From an uncultured Collinsella sp. (GTDB lineage Bacteria > Actinomycetota > Coriobacteriia > Coriobacteriales > Coriobacteriaceae), in assembly GCA_900541685.1 (NCBI GenBank), contig UQKM01000021.1, positions 1 through 33,385 of the forward strand: a DNA stretch of 33,385 bases. Reading direction: 5' to 3'. Every line of letters begins with the position of its first letter. Within the stretch, counting starts at the first letter, position 1. Position numbers and translations under genes: made by a program. The notes beneath the pieces are model-generated. The model was not told where the DNA came from. It made no database searches and was given only the letters and a program-made list of their open reading frames with translations. Positions 16,512 to 25,281 of the stretch are shown piece after piece.

Positions 16512-19079
16512 ATGTTTACTCCGCTTATCACTCATGATCTGGACGGTGCCGCGCTGGCGGCGCCTGTTGATGCCGCACGCCGCAAAGGCGCTGCATACAA
16601 GACGCGCACAATCGACGACCTTCGCATTAAGAACGATCGTCTGCGCGCCGCCATCGAGGGCACGGGACACCTGCTGTTCGACGGCGGCATGGGCACCATG
16701 CTGCAGGCGGCCGGCATGAAGGCCGGAGCCCTGCCCGAGCTGCTCAACTTTGAGGAGCCCCAGGTCATCACCGACATCCAACGTCAGTACGTCGAGGCCG
16801 GGTGCGACGTGATCACCGCCAACACCTTTGGCGCCAACGCGCACAAGCTCGATGGCGCCGCCACCGTGGCAGATGTCTTTGCCGCCGCAGTCTCTTGCGC
16901 TCGCGCGGCCGGTGCCCACTACGTCGCCGGCGACATCGGCCCCATCGGCGCGCTGCTGCGCCCCCTGGGTACCCTGAGCTTCGACGAGGCCTACGACCTC
17001 TTTGCCGAGGAAGTGCGCGCCGGCGTCGCCGCGGGTGTGGACCTCTTTATTATCGAGACCATGACCGACCTGGCCGAGATCAAGGCGGCGGTCCTCGCCT
17101 GCCGCGAGAACTCCAACCTGCCCGTCTTTGCCACCATGACTTTTGAGGAAGACGGTCGCACCTTCCTGGGCACGAGTCCCGAGGTTGCCGCCATCACGCT
17201 CGATGCCATCGGCGCCGACGTTTTGGGCATCAACTGCAGCCAGGGACCGGCCGAGCTCCGAGGGCTCGCCGCTCGCATGCTCACCGTTACGGACAAGCCC
17301 ATCATGGTGCAGGCCAACGCTGGACTGCCCCGCGTGGACGACGACGGCAACACCGTCTTTGATATCCAAGCCCCCGAATACGCCGAGGCCGTCGCCGGCA
17401 TGATCGCCGACGGCGTGAGCGTCGTGGGCGGTTGCTGCGGTACCACGCCCACGCACATGGCAGCGCTGCGCACGCTTATCGATAACCACACGCCCAGTCC
17501 GCGCCACCGCAAGCCCAGCATGTCGGTCACAAGCGCCCAGACCGTGGTGGACCTCCCCTGCGACGGCCACAAAATCGCCGTCATCGGCGAGCGCATCAAC
17601 CCCACCGGTAAAAAACGCCTGCAGCAGGCCCTGCGCGACGGCGATCTGGACTACGTCGTAAGCCAGGGCATCAGCCAGCAAGAACAGGGCGCCGATATCT
17701 TGGACGTCAACGTGGGCCTGCCCGAGATCGACGAGGTCAAGGTCATCCAGCAAGCGACCGAGCAGCTCCAAGGCTCCACGCTGCTGCCGCTGCAGATCGA
17801 CTCCACCGACCCCGCAGCCGTCGAGGCCGCCGTGCGCCGCTACGCCGGCAAGCCCATCATCAACTCGGTCAATGGCAAGCAGCAGATCATGGATGAGATC
17901 TTTCCACTGGTCGCCCACTACGGCACCAACGTTGTCGGCCTTACGCTCGACGAAGGCGGCATCCCCGATACCGCCGAGGCTCGCTTCGCCATCGCCGAGC
18001 GCATCGTGGCCGAGGCTGCCCGCTACGGCATCGGACCGGACCGCATCCTCATCGACTGCCTGGTCATGACCGCCTCGACCAACCAGCGCCAGGCCGAGCA
18101 GATCCTGCGTGCCATGTCCCTGTGCAAGGAGCGCCTGGGTGTCAAATGCGCGCTCGGCGTGTCGAACATCAGCTTTGGCCTGCCTGCCCGCCCGCTGCTG
18201 GGCTCGGTCTTTTTGGCCGCCGCCTTTGGCGCGGGCCTGGACGCCCCCATCATGAACCCGGGCTCCAAGCGCTTTATGGACACCGTCTACAGCTATCGCG
18301 TGCTGAGCGTTGAGGACGAGGGCTCGACCGGATACATCGAACGCTACGCCGGCTGGACCGATCCCTATAAGATCGCCGCCAACCCGGCAGCAGCTCAGGC
18401 CGCATCGAGTGATGCCGCGCCGGCCGCGGGCACCGCGGGCACCGCCGGCACCGTCGGCAACGACGACCCGATTCGTCGCATGGTCGTCTCGGGCCGCAAA
18501 GGCGAGATCGCTGCCGAGACCGAGCGTCTGCTGGCAGACCACGACGCCATGGACCTCATCAACAATCACTTTATCCCCGCCCTCGACGAGGTTGGCGTCC
18601 TCTTTGACCAGGGCAAGTTCTTCTTGCCGCAGCTCATGGCCTCGGCCGAGGCCGCGCGCGTGGGCTTCGACACCATCAAGCGCCTGATGCCCGCCGGCGA
18701 GATCGCCGACAAGGGCAAGATCTGCGTGGCCACCGTCAAGGGCGACATCCACGATATTGGCAAGAACATCGTCAAAATGCTGCTCGACAACTACGGCTAC
18801 ACCGTCTTTGACCTGGGCCGCGATGTCGATCCGCAGGAGGTACTCAAGACCGTCAAGGAGCGCGATATCAAACTCGTCGGCCTCTCGGCGCTTATGACCA
18901 CCACCGTCGTCGCCATGGAGGAGACCATCAAGCTGCTCCATGCCGAGGTTCCGGGCGTCAAGATTATCGTAGGCGGCGCCGTGCTCACCCCCGAATACGC
19001 CAAGCAGATCGGCGCGGACTACTACGCCAAGGATGCCGCCGAAAGCGCGCGCATTGCCGAAGAGGTCTTTGGGCAGTAA
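16512..19079 (+). CDS. metH: Cobalamin-dependent methionine synthase lacking the activation domain
   Basis: An 855-residue enzyme transferring methyl from 5-methyl-tetrahydrofolate to homocysteine through cobalamin. Domains in order: a 50-residue N-terminal extension; homocysteine-binding barrel with DGGMGTM (57-63) and Zn ligands Cys242, Cys308, Cys309; pterin-binding barrel starting VIGERINPTGKK (357-368), with DVNVGLPEIDE; an Ala/Gly/Thr linker (about 622-650); B12 cap helices (about 650-735); and the cobalamin Rossmann domain with DIHDIG (745-750, axial His747) ending in GGAVLTPEYA. E. coli MetH is about 1230 residues; the missing C-terminal part is supplied by the upstream gene. AGGAG lies six bases before the ATG. 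A strong hairpin follows. Confidence 0.97.
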   Translation: MFTPLITHDLDGAALAAPVDAARRKGAAYKTRTIDDLRIKNDRLRAAIEGTGHLLFDGGMGTMLQAAGMKAGALPELLNFEEPQVITDIQRQYVEAGCDVITANTFGANAHKLDGAATVADVFAAAVSCARAAGAHYVAGDIGPIGALLRPLGTLSFDEAYDLFAEEVRAGVAAGVDLFIIETMTDLAEIKAAVLACRENSNLPVFATMTFEEDGRTFLGTSPEVAAITLDAIGADVLGINCSQGPAELRGLAARMLTVTDKPIMVQANAGLPRVDDDGNTVFDIQAPEYAEAVAGMIADGVSVVGGCCGTTPTHMAALRTLIDNHTPSPRHRKPSMSVTSAQTVVDLPCDGHKIAVIGERINPTGKKRLQQALRDGDLDYVVSQGISQQEQGADILDVNVGLPEIDEVKVIQQATEQLQGSTLLPLQIDSTDPAAVEAAVRRYAGKPIINSVNGKQQIMDEIFPLVAHYGTNVVGLTLDEGGIPDTAEARFAIAERIVAEAARYGIGPDRILIDCLVMTASTNQRQAEQILRAMSLCKERLGVKCALGVSNISFGLPARPLLGSVFLAAAFGAGLDAPIMNPGSKRFMDTVYSYRVLSVEDEGSTGYIERYAGWTDPYKIAANPAAAQAASSDAAPAAGTAGTAGTVGNDDPIRRMVVSGRKGEIAAETERLLADHDAMDLINNHFIPALDEVGVLFDQGKFFLPQLMASAEAARVGFDTIKRLMPAGEIADKGKICVATVKGDIHDIGKNIVKMLLDNYGYTVFDLGRDVDPQEVLKTVKERDIKLVGLSALMTTTVVAMEETIKLLHAEVPGVKIIVGGAVLTPEYAKQIGADYYAKDAAESARIAEEVFGQ

Positions 19080-19104
19080 CACAACGGAAACAACCGAGCA
19101 CTAA

Positions 19105-19142
19105 AACGTGCCGCACGCGCCACTTGGCACGTGCGGCACGTT
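19105..19142. terminator. Strong hairpin after metH
   Basis: Perfect 13-bp arms (AACGTGCCGCACG with CGTGCGGCACGTT) around a 12-base loop, 26 bases past the metH stop. The plus-strand flank downstream is AGAATAAAAAAG, not a U-tract, so termination by the intrinsic mechanism is uncertain. It lies 46 bases before the next plus-strand start and may instead shape that leader. Confidence 0.55.
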
Positions 19143-19187
19143 AGAATAAAAAAGACTATGCTCGTTTTGGCAGATAGGAGCGCAAGG

Positions 19188-20552
19188 ATGGCGATCACGC
19201 CCGCAGAAATCGCGGAAACCCGCGGCATGGTTGAGGAGCAGAACCTCGACATCAGGACCATCACCATGGGTGTTTCGCTCATGGGTTGCGGTGACGAAAA
19301 CCTCGACCGCATGTGCACGAAGATCTACGACCACGTGACGCACACGGCTGAGCATCTGGTCGAGACCGCCGAGAACCTCGAGCGCGAGTACGGTATCCCC
19401 ATCGTCAACAAGCGCGTTTCCGTCACCCCGGTGGCCCAGATCGCCGCGTGCTGCAAGGATGAGGACCTCACCCCCATCGCGCACGCCCTCGACCGCGCGG
19501 CCGAGACGCTCGGCATCGATTACCTGGGCGGCTTCTCCGCGCTCGTCCAGAAGGGCATCGGCGATGCCGACCGCCGCGTCATCCAGTCCATCCCCCAGGC
19601 GCTTGCCACCACCAGCCGCGTCTGCTCCAGTGTCAACGTCGCCAGCCTGCGCGCCGGCATCAACATGGATGCCGTGCTCATGGCCGCCCAGACCATCATC
19701 GACGCCGCCAAGCTCACGGCCGACCAGGATTCCGTCGGCGCTTCCAAGTTTGTCTGCTTTGCCAACATGGTCGAGGACTCCCCGTTTATGGCGGGCGCCG
19801 TCCACGGCGGTGGCGAGGCCGACGCCGTCATCAACGTAGGCGTCTCGGGCCCCGGCGTTATGGCCGCAGCCCTGGAGACGCTGCCCGATTCCGCATCGAT
19901 GATGGAGGTCGCCGAGAAGATTAAGCAGACCGCCTTTAAGATCACCCGCGCCGGCGAGCTCATGAGCCGCGAGGCCGCCCATCGCCTGGGTGTCGAGAAG
20001 GGCATTGTCGACCTGTCGCTGGCTCCCACGCCTGCCATCGGCGACTCCGTCGCGCGCATCCTCGAGATCATCGGCGTGGGCACCTGCGGTGGCCCCGGCA
20101 CGACCTGCGCGCTCGCCATGCTCAACGATGCCGTCAAGAAGGGCGGCGTCATGGCCAGCTCCAGCGTGGGCGGTCTCTCCGGCGCCTTTATCCCCGTGTC
20201 CGAGGACGCCGGCATGATCGCCGCCGTCGAGGCCGGTGCGCTTTCGCTCGAGAAGCTCGAGGCCATGACCTGTGTGTGCTCCGTCGGCCTGGACATGATC
20301 GCCATCCCCGGCGACACCCCGGTCGAGACCATCGCCGGCATCATCGCCGACGAGATGGCCATCGGCGTCATCAACAACAAGACCACGGCCGTCCGCGTGA
20401 TTCCCGCCATCGGCAAGGGCGTGGGCGACTGCGTCGAGTACGGCGGCCTGTTCGGCCGTGCACCCATCATGCCGGTGAACCCCAACGCCGGCACCGTGCT
20501 TGCCCATCGCGGTGGACGCTTCCCGGCACCGCTGAACTCGCTGAAGAACTAG
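19188..20552 (+). CDS. DUF711/UPF0210 family protein
   Basis: A 454-residue protein of the UPF0210 (DUF711) family, often labelled PFL family protein. The ATG at 19188 follows AGGAG at seven bases and gives the family-like N terminus MAITPAEIAETRGMVEEQNLDIRT (first 20 residues recognisable). Typical segments are ITMGVSLMGC, SRVCSSVNVAS, GAVHGGGEADAVINVGVSGPGV, and the Gly-rich GVGTCGGPGTTCALAMLNDAVKKGG. Members are soluble, and their biochemical activity is unknown; they usually travel with an ACT-domain UPF0237 gene, which is absent immediately upstream here. The codon bias is very strong (nearly all C/G-ending), suggesting high expression. Transcribed after metH but separated from it by a 108-bp gap with a hairpin. 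Confidence 0.93.
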   Translation: MAITPAEIAETRGMVEEQNLDIRTITMGVSLMGCGDENLDRMCTKIYDHVTHTAEHLVETAENLEREYGIPIVNKRVSVTPVAQIAACCKDEDLTPIAHALDRAAETLGIDYLGGFSALVQKGIGDADRRVIQSIPQALATTSRVCSSVNVASLRAGINMDAVLMAAQTIIDAAKLTADQDSVGASKFVCFANMVEDSPFMAGAVHGGGEADAVINVGVSGPGVMAAALETLPDSASMMEVAEKIKQTAFKITRAGELMSREAAHRLGVEKGIVDLSLAPTPAIGDSVARILEIIGVGTCGGPGTTCALAMLNDAVKKGGVMASSSVGGLSGAFIPVSEDAGMIAAVEAGALSLEKLEAMTCVCSVGLDMIAIPGDTPVETIAGIIADEMAIGVINNKTTAVRVIPAIGKGVGDCVEYGGLFGRAPIMPVNPNAGTVLAHRGGRFPAPLNSLKN

Positions 20553-20868
20553 CTGAGGGGTTCGGGCGAGGAGCCCCGGGGAGGGCAAATATATAAGGTC
20601 GCCTGCTCGGACAGTCCTGACTCGCACGGAGAGCACATTAAGTGCTCTCCGGCTCGTGCGGAACTCGCGATCGACCTTATATATTTGCCCTCCCCGGGGC
20701 TCCCGCACAACGGGACCTCGGTTGGGTTCTATCCCGGTTGCAGTCGCTTCGCTTCTGCTCCACTTTGCTGGTATGACGGTTTGGCGTTGGATCGGTTCTT
20801 TCTGATATATGCTGGTTGCGGCTCTTCTTTTGGGAGGAGTCGCTTTTTTGTTGCTAGGAGGTTGGCCC
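20553..20868. other. 316-bp spacer holding the palindromic element
   Basis: Beyond the 134-bp palindrome, the right part (20704-20868) is noticeably richer in T than its surroundings and contains CAGTCGCTTCGCTTCTGC and a TAGGAG ribosome site (20855-20860) for the next gene. A TTGGAT (20788-20793) and TGATATATGC (about 20802-20811) could form the promoter. No open frame here has coding features. Confidence 0.5.
20570..20703. repeat. 134-bp palindromic element with perfect 32-bp arms
   Basis: Arm 20570-20601 begins GGAGCCCCGGGGAGGGC and continues AAATATATAAGGTCG; arm 20672-20703 is its exact reverse complement. The 70-base interior forms its own hairpin: GGAGAGCAC (20628-20636) with GTGCTCTCC (20642-20650) around ATTAA, continued by CGCAC/GTGCG with a five-base bulge. 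No U-tract follows. Perfect arms of this size imply recent origin or selection; it looks like a MITE-like element or a structured RNA. It begins 18 bases after the DUF711 stop codon. Confidence 0.85.
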
Positions 20869-21756
20869 GTGGCTGATGGTGTAATTCAATCTGAGCTGCT
20901 TTCTGCGGATTGGAATGAGGAATGGATGCGCTTGCAGGCTGGTCGGCGGCAGGCTGATGACTCTTTTGAGTGGGATAAGCGGGCTCGGCATTTTCGGCCG
21001 CTTGAGACTGCTCCGTATGCCCGGGACTTTATGAAGCTGTTGGCGTTAAAGCCTGGTGAATCGGTGCTGGATATGGGGTGTGGGGCTGGGTCGATTGCTA
21101 TTCCGCTTGCTCAGGCTGGGCATCCTGTGATTGCGGCTGATTTCTCCCCTGCCATGCTGGGCACCCTTGATGCTGGCATTGAGTATTACGGACTCGAGGA
21201 TCTTATTACGCCGCTTGAGCTTGCTTGGGATGATGATTGGGATTTGGTTGGACCGGTCGCGAAAGCGGTGGATGTTGCCTTTGCCAGTCGGTCGGTTACG
21301 ACGACCAATCTAAAAGGTGCGCTTGCCAAGCTCGACCGTACGGCTCGTCGTCGTTGTGCTGTCACGATGGTCGCTAACTCCAGCCCGCGCTATGATCTGC
21401 ACTTGATGAACGCCATTGGTGCCTCGGTTACCTGCAGCAATGGCTTTGTGTACGCCTTCAACATCCTCATTCAGATGGGTGCCCTGCCGCAGGTTACATA
21501 CTTTGAATCGCCTCGACGCGACACCTTCGATAGCCTTGAGGCAGGTGTGGCGGATTTTTCCCGTATGCTCGAACATGGCAACGAGGATAAGATCGACCGC
21601 CTGCGCGATTACATCGCCCAGCACATGATCGAGAACCCCCATGCCGGTGAGCCGGGCTCCAAGGGTGTGCCGCAGGGACGCTACATGCTCGACCACGTCC
21701 GCAAGGTCCGTTGGGCATTTATTGCATGGGAGCCAGTCTCTGCGCCCAGCTCATAG
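20869..21756 (+). CDS. Class I SAM-dependent methyltransferase
   Basis: A 295-residue Rossmann methyltransferase of unknown substrate. The GTG at 20869 is selected because TAGGAG lies eight bases before it; an upstream ATG (20809) would add a hydrophobic stretch without a ribosome site. Motif I VLDMGCGAGSIAIPLA (66-81) and the acidic loop VIAADFSPAML (87-97) define the AdoMet pocket; the C-terminal part (about 230-290) is helical with a basic patch. The first half of the gene uses many T-ending codons and is lower in GC than the rest, which returns to the local style near 21320-21360. That break, next to the palindrome, suggests recombination or transfer. No neighbouring operon partner helps with the function. 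Confidence 0.85.
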   Translation: MADGVIQSELLSADWNEEWMRLQAGRRQADDSFEWDKRARHFRPLETAPYARDFMKLLALKPGESVLDMGCGAGSIAIPLAQAGHPVIAADFSPAMLGTLDAGIEYYGLEDLITPLELAWDDDWDLVGPVAKAVDVAFASRSVTTTNLKGALAKLDRTARRRCAVTMVANSSPRYDLHLMNAIGASVTCSNGFVYAFNILIQMGALPQVTYFESPRRDTFDSLEAGVADFSRMLEHGNEDKIDRLRDYIAQHMIENPHAGEPGSKGVPQGRYMLDHVRKVRWAFIAWEPVSAPSS

Positions 21757-21914
21757 CCTGTTCGCAGCCCACGCCGCCCACTCACTCGGCATCCGCATTC
21801 TTTTTGAACTGGGCAAACACGCTCCACACCGCGCCGTTCCTGCGCTATCGTGGGACAGCTCACGTAGATTAAGGCCCCGTCGCGGGGCGCCCCATACATA
21901 GAAAGCGAGAACCC

Positions 21915-22214
21915 ATGGCACTGACAGGAGCCCAGGTCAAGCAGCTTCGCAGCATGGCCCATCACCTCAACCCCGCCATCATCATCGGCAAGTCCGATAT
22001 TAACGAGGGCACCGTCGAGCAGACGGTCGCCTACCTGGAGAAGCACGAGCTCGTTAAGTGCTCCGTGCTCGATGGCTCCAGTCTTTCCGCCCGCGAGGCC
22101 GCCGAGGAGCTCGCCGAGCGTTGCCACGCCGAGGTCGTTCAGGTTATCGGCCGCAAGTTCTCGCTGTATCGCGAGTCCTCGCGCAAGGACATCGAGAAGA
22201 TCAAGCTCGTCTAA
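21915..22214 (+). CDS. yhbY: YhbY/CRM-domain RNA-binding protein
   Basis: A 99-residue single CRM-domain protein that binds the pre-50S ribosomal particle and helps ribosome assembly. Family features are the N-terminal LTGAQVKQLRSMAHHLNPAI, the IIIGKSDINEG loop, the central LEKHELVKCSVLDG, and the C-terminal VIGRKFSLYRES, which holds the conserved G-x-x-x-L-Y-R pattern of YhbY. Full length for the family (about 97). It is monocistronic with its own terminator. The ATG follows AAAGCGAG. Confidence 0.94.
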   Translation: MALTGAQVKQLRSMAHHLNPAIIIGKSDINEGTVEQTVAYLEKHELVKCSVLDGSSLSAREAAEELAERCHAEVVQVIGRKFSLYRESSRKDIEKIKLV

Positions 22215-22250
22215 GAGCCAATGATCGGCGAGCCAACACATAGCGAGCTT

Positions 22251-22283
22251 ACGGGTGTCCAAGTACTTCGGGCGCCCGTTTTT
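22251..22283 (+). terminator. Terminator of yhbY
   Basis: ACGGGTGTCC pairs with GGGCGCCCGT (two G-U pairs) around AAGTACTTC, followed by TTTTT. The tract just overlaps the stop codon of the convergent minus-strand regulator. Confidence 0.85.
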
Positions 22284-25281
22284 ATCGCTCGACCAGCACG
22301 CGATTGAGCCGCCCCTCCACCAAGCGCTCGTATAGACGCCGCGTCTCGGGCTCGGGCACGCCATTGACCTGCTCCCTCAGATGGTGCATATGCCCGCTGT
22401 ACAGCTCGACGATATCGCGCCGCCGCCCCGCCGCACTGTAGACACGCATGGCGCAGCGCACCATATCCTCACGCGCCGTTTCCTGTCGAAGACCCGACTC
22501 CGCCAGCCAAATCGCCGACTGCAGGTCGTTTTCTTCTAGAGCGGCATTTGCTCCCTTAATCATGCAATCGATATACTTTGACTGCATAATGCGTCGCATA
22601 CGCAAAAAGTAGGTGGGATTACAGCCATTGGGAACATACAGCGGTCCGGCATAAAGCTGCTCAATCTTAAGGCACAGCTCAACTAAATGGGGCCCGCGCG
22701 CACCCGTTCGATTTCCCAAAACCTCGCGGCTTATCTGGTCAAACAGCCGTACATCGGTCTTGACGTAGTCGCCGTTGAGTCCGATGCATTCATTTTGGAT
22801 GAGCACACACGACTTGCCATCCGGCGTCGGTCCCAAAGCCGACCGCAAGCGCGATATCGTCGAGTACAGGTTGTTGCGGGCGCTATTGAACTCGGCATGG
22901 GGCCACAGCTCCATAGCCAGCGTCTCACGATCGACGAGCGCATCCATGCCCAGCGCAAGCCGCTCGGCAAGTGTCGCCGCCTTCTTGCGGCGCCACATTT
23001 TGTCCGTGATGGGAAACCCGTCGCGTTCGGCGCGAAACGCACCAAACATGCGAATCTCGATATGGTCGATGGTATCAACGGCTTCAACCTCGCCGGCCTG
23101 AAATAAGCGCTCGCCCTCCCCTTCCAGATCATCGCGCAGCGAGTACCGCGACAGCTCGCGCACGGGAAGCTTCTTGCGAATCCTGGTCGCCGGCTCGCCC
23201 AGACAATGCATGGCAAGGCGCGCAAAGAGCCGATACGATGGCTCCAGAATCCCCGCACGATTCATGGACATCCAGGCCGCAAGATCGCTGTCTCGGCCCG
23301 CACAGGCCAAATGCAGCGCCACCATCCAGGCCTCCGCTCCACCAACCTGCGTCTGGCTTATATCGAGCAACTCCGCTTCCTCGCGCACCGAAACCATCGA
23401 GGTGTTACGCAGATACGCCGCGCGCTCCAGCAGCAATGCGTTATCGCGCATGTACGCAATCGACTCCTCGGCAAGTTTGAGCACTTGGACCGCACGAAAC
23501 TTTGCATTAACCGGCCGTCCCTCTGCCAGCGACTGCCAGCCTTCTAGCAACAGGCCAAACAGCTGAATCTGGTTGTCGCGCATGCGCACGGCAAAACGAT
23601 CGAGCTCGTTGAATGCCGCGTCGTCGGTTACCGGCAGGCCGGAAAGGAGCCGCCGTGCCGCCAACACCATGCGCACCCAGATAGCCATCGCCTTAAGCCC
23701 ACGTACGTCGAGCGCCTCCCGCACCACCGTCATCTCGTCGTCGCGCTCGTCGGTTCCCGCAAACGACCCGTCAAAAAGCTCCACCAGCATGCTATCGGCC
23801 CGTATAACAATCCCCGCGATGTCGAGCTCACAGTCGTAGGCCTTGCTCGTTTTGAGCTGCTGTAGAACGCCGCCGTCATCTCCCCGCTCGGTCAGGCAGC
23901 GCTTGACCTCGATATGTGCGGACAACATATCGAGTGCGGTATGGGATGTCTCGATTTCTGGCACGGCCAGGTTCGTAGGAAGCCCAAGCCCGTTGTCCCC
24001 ATAGCAAACAGCCGTCAGTGTCTGGGCCACCCTCCATGAAACAGGGTCTATTTCGCAGGCCGCCCGTTCGCCCCCGCGCTCGATGACCGATGCCATATAG
24101 CGAGCGAGCTTTGTATTGGACACGCTGACCGCTGCCAGATATACGCCAAGCGCCTCGGCAGGCGTTGGCTCTGGAGCCGGATCCTCGGCATCGATCGTGC
24201 CCAGCGCTGCTCGGCAGATATCGGCCCCGTGCCCCGTCAGAGCCAGATCGACCCCATACTGCCCAGCAAGTTCAAGGACCGCATCACGGTCCAAAAAGGC
24301 GTCCGCCAGGCCCATCGCCGCATCGCATCTACCCGCCTTAAGCAAAATCCGGGCCGCCCTCGGAACAAGTTCGGGGCGAACCTCGGCCACCAACTTACGC
24401 AAGCGCAAGCGTCCGTTATCCTCCGTGCCCAGACACGTAAAACTCCGCTCGGCGGGGTCCAAGCCAAAGATCGGGTAGTCGCGTACAAAGTAGGACTGGT
24501 CGACCATCGACAGCCTCACCCCGCAAGCCTCGAGTTCTGCGATATTGCCCTCGCCCATCAAAATCATGAGACATGCCACGCAAAACAGCGCATTATTGTC
24601 GAGCGAAGCCAGATCGACAAGTGCCGCGCCATATACGTTGACAATCTCGTTTTCGAGCAGACCGGCTACGTCGCCTTGGCCATACAGACCCGTCTGCAAT
24701 GCCGAAACGAGCTCGGGCACGCCCTGCGTGAGCTGATAAAAGTCGAGCGATGTGCTGATCGAAAACGCCGATGCCCACGCCGAATACTCATAGGCATGCA
24801 CCTTGAGCATCTGCGCATTGATCTTAACCGAATCGCCCAGCCCATGAATCAGTTGACGATTTGAAGGACGGCAGGAGATAAAGACCCCTACCCCCATAGC
24901 GCGCAGGCCGCGAATCCTGTCGATGAGGTCTTCGGTATCGTGCTGATCGAGGTTTGGCACATTATCAATCGCGATAAGGGAGTGCGGTTTGTCTTTGAGT
25001 TCTTCGGTAACCACCTCGAGCTGCATAAACACCTCGCGCCCAGTGGCGCGATCGGCCTCGATAATCCGCACAGGGCCTCGCGTCGGGTCGCATTTAACCT
25101 CATGGGTGTACTGCAGCAGCACCGAGGTCTTCCCAAACCCGTCGGGCGCATAGAGAACCACGATGCCGGCCTTTCGGCCCTTGGCGAGAAGCTCATTCAT
25201 CAAGCGTTCGCGTCGCACCATATAGCCTCCGCCCAGCGGCATCAGCTCGAGGTCGTCTATACTGCTCAAATCGTTTACCAT
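22282..25281 (-). CDS. Large STAND-ATPase / SARP-type transcriptional regulator
   Basis: A 999-residue regulator. The N terminus is a STAND/MalT-like ATPase: Walker A APDGFGKTS (45-53), Walker B SLIAIDNV (101-108) and a sensor-like ISCRPSNRQ. A long alpha-helical middle (about 200-720) resembles the repeat sensor domains of MalT/AfsR-type proteins. The C terminus carries an OmpR-like winged helix (about 740-840; IEIRMFGAFRAERDG, then KMWRRKKAATLAERLAL and NNLYSTISRLRSALG) followed by a bacterial transcriptional activator domain (about 845-990), the SARP signature. In AfsR the order is SARP first and STAND later; here it is reversed. The ATG follows GAGGAG. It is single and not adjacent to any biosynthetic cluster; targets are unknown. 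The 446-bp region upstream is a likely site of autoregulation. Confidence 0.9.
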   Translation of the reverse strand: MVNDLSSIDDLELMPLGGGYMVRRERLMNELLAKGRKAGIVVLYAPDGFGKTSVLLQYTHEVKCDPTRGPVRIIEADRATGREVFMQLEVVTEELKDKPHSLIAIDNVPNLDQHDTEDLIDRIRGLRAMGVGVFISCRPSNRQLIHGLGDSVKINAQMLKVHAYEYSAWASAFSISTSLDFYQLTQGVPELVSALQTGLYGQGDVAGLLENEIVNVYGAALVDLASLDNNALFCVACLMILMGEGNIAELEACGVRLSMVDQSYFVRDYPIFGLDPAERSFTCLGTEDNGRLRLRKLVAEVRPELVPRAARILLKAGRCDAAMGLADAFLDRDAVLELAGQYGVDLALTGHGADICRAALGTIDAEDPAPEPTPAEALGVYLAAVSVSNTKLARYMASVIERGGERAACEIDPVSWRVAQTLTAVCYGDNGLGLPTNLAVPEIETSHTALDMLSAHIEVKRCLTERGDDGGVLQQLKTSKAYDCELDIAGIVIRADSMLVELFDGSFAGTDERDDEMTVVREALDVRGLKAMAIWVRMVLAARRLLSGLPVTDDAAFNELDRFAVRMRDNQIQLFGLLLEGWQSLAEGRPVNAKFRAVQVLKLAEESIAYMRDNALLLERAAYLRNTSMVSVREEAELLDISQTQVGGAEAWMVALHLACAGRDSDLAAWMSMNRAGILEPSYRLFARLAMHCLGEPATRIRKKLPVRELSRYSLRDDLEGEGERLFQAGEVEAVDTIDHIEIRMFGAFRAERDGFPITDKMWRRKKAATLAERLALGMDALVDRETLAMELWPHAEFNSARNNLYSTISRLRSALGPTPDGKSCVLIQNECIGLNGDYVKTDVRLFDQISREVLGNRTGARGPHLVELCLKIEQLYAGPLYVPNGCNPTYFLRMRRIMQSKYIDCMIKGANAALEENDLQSAIWLAESGLRQETAREDMVRCAMRVYSAAGRRRDIVELYSGHMHHLREQVNGVPEPETRRLYERLVEGRLNRVLVER

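Noticed and set aside
16290..19082. 930-codon open frame on the minus strand opposite metH
   Set aside because: It is a shadow of the GC-rich plus-strand metH, which has full family motifs and a ribosome site. The antisense product is low-complexity Gly/Val/Asp/His and matches no family.
20809..20868. Upstream ATG giving the methyltransferase a hydrophobic N terminus
   Set aside because: No ribosome site precedes it; TAGGAG sits properly before the GTG at 20869, and family members do not need a membrane anchor.
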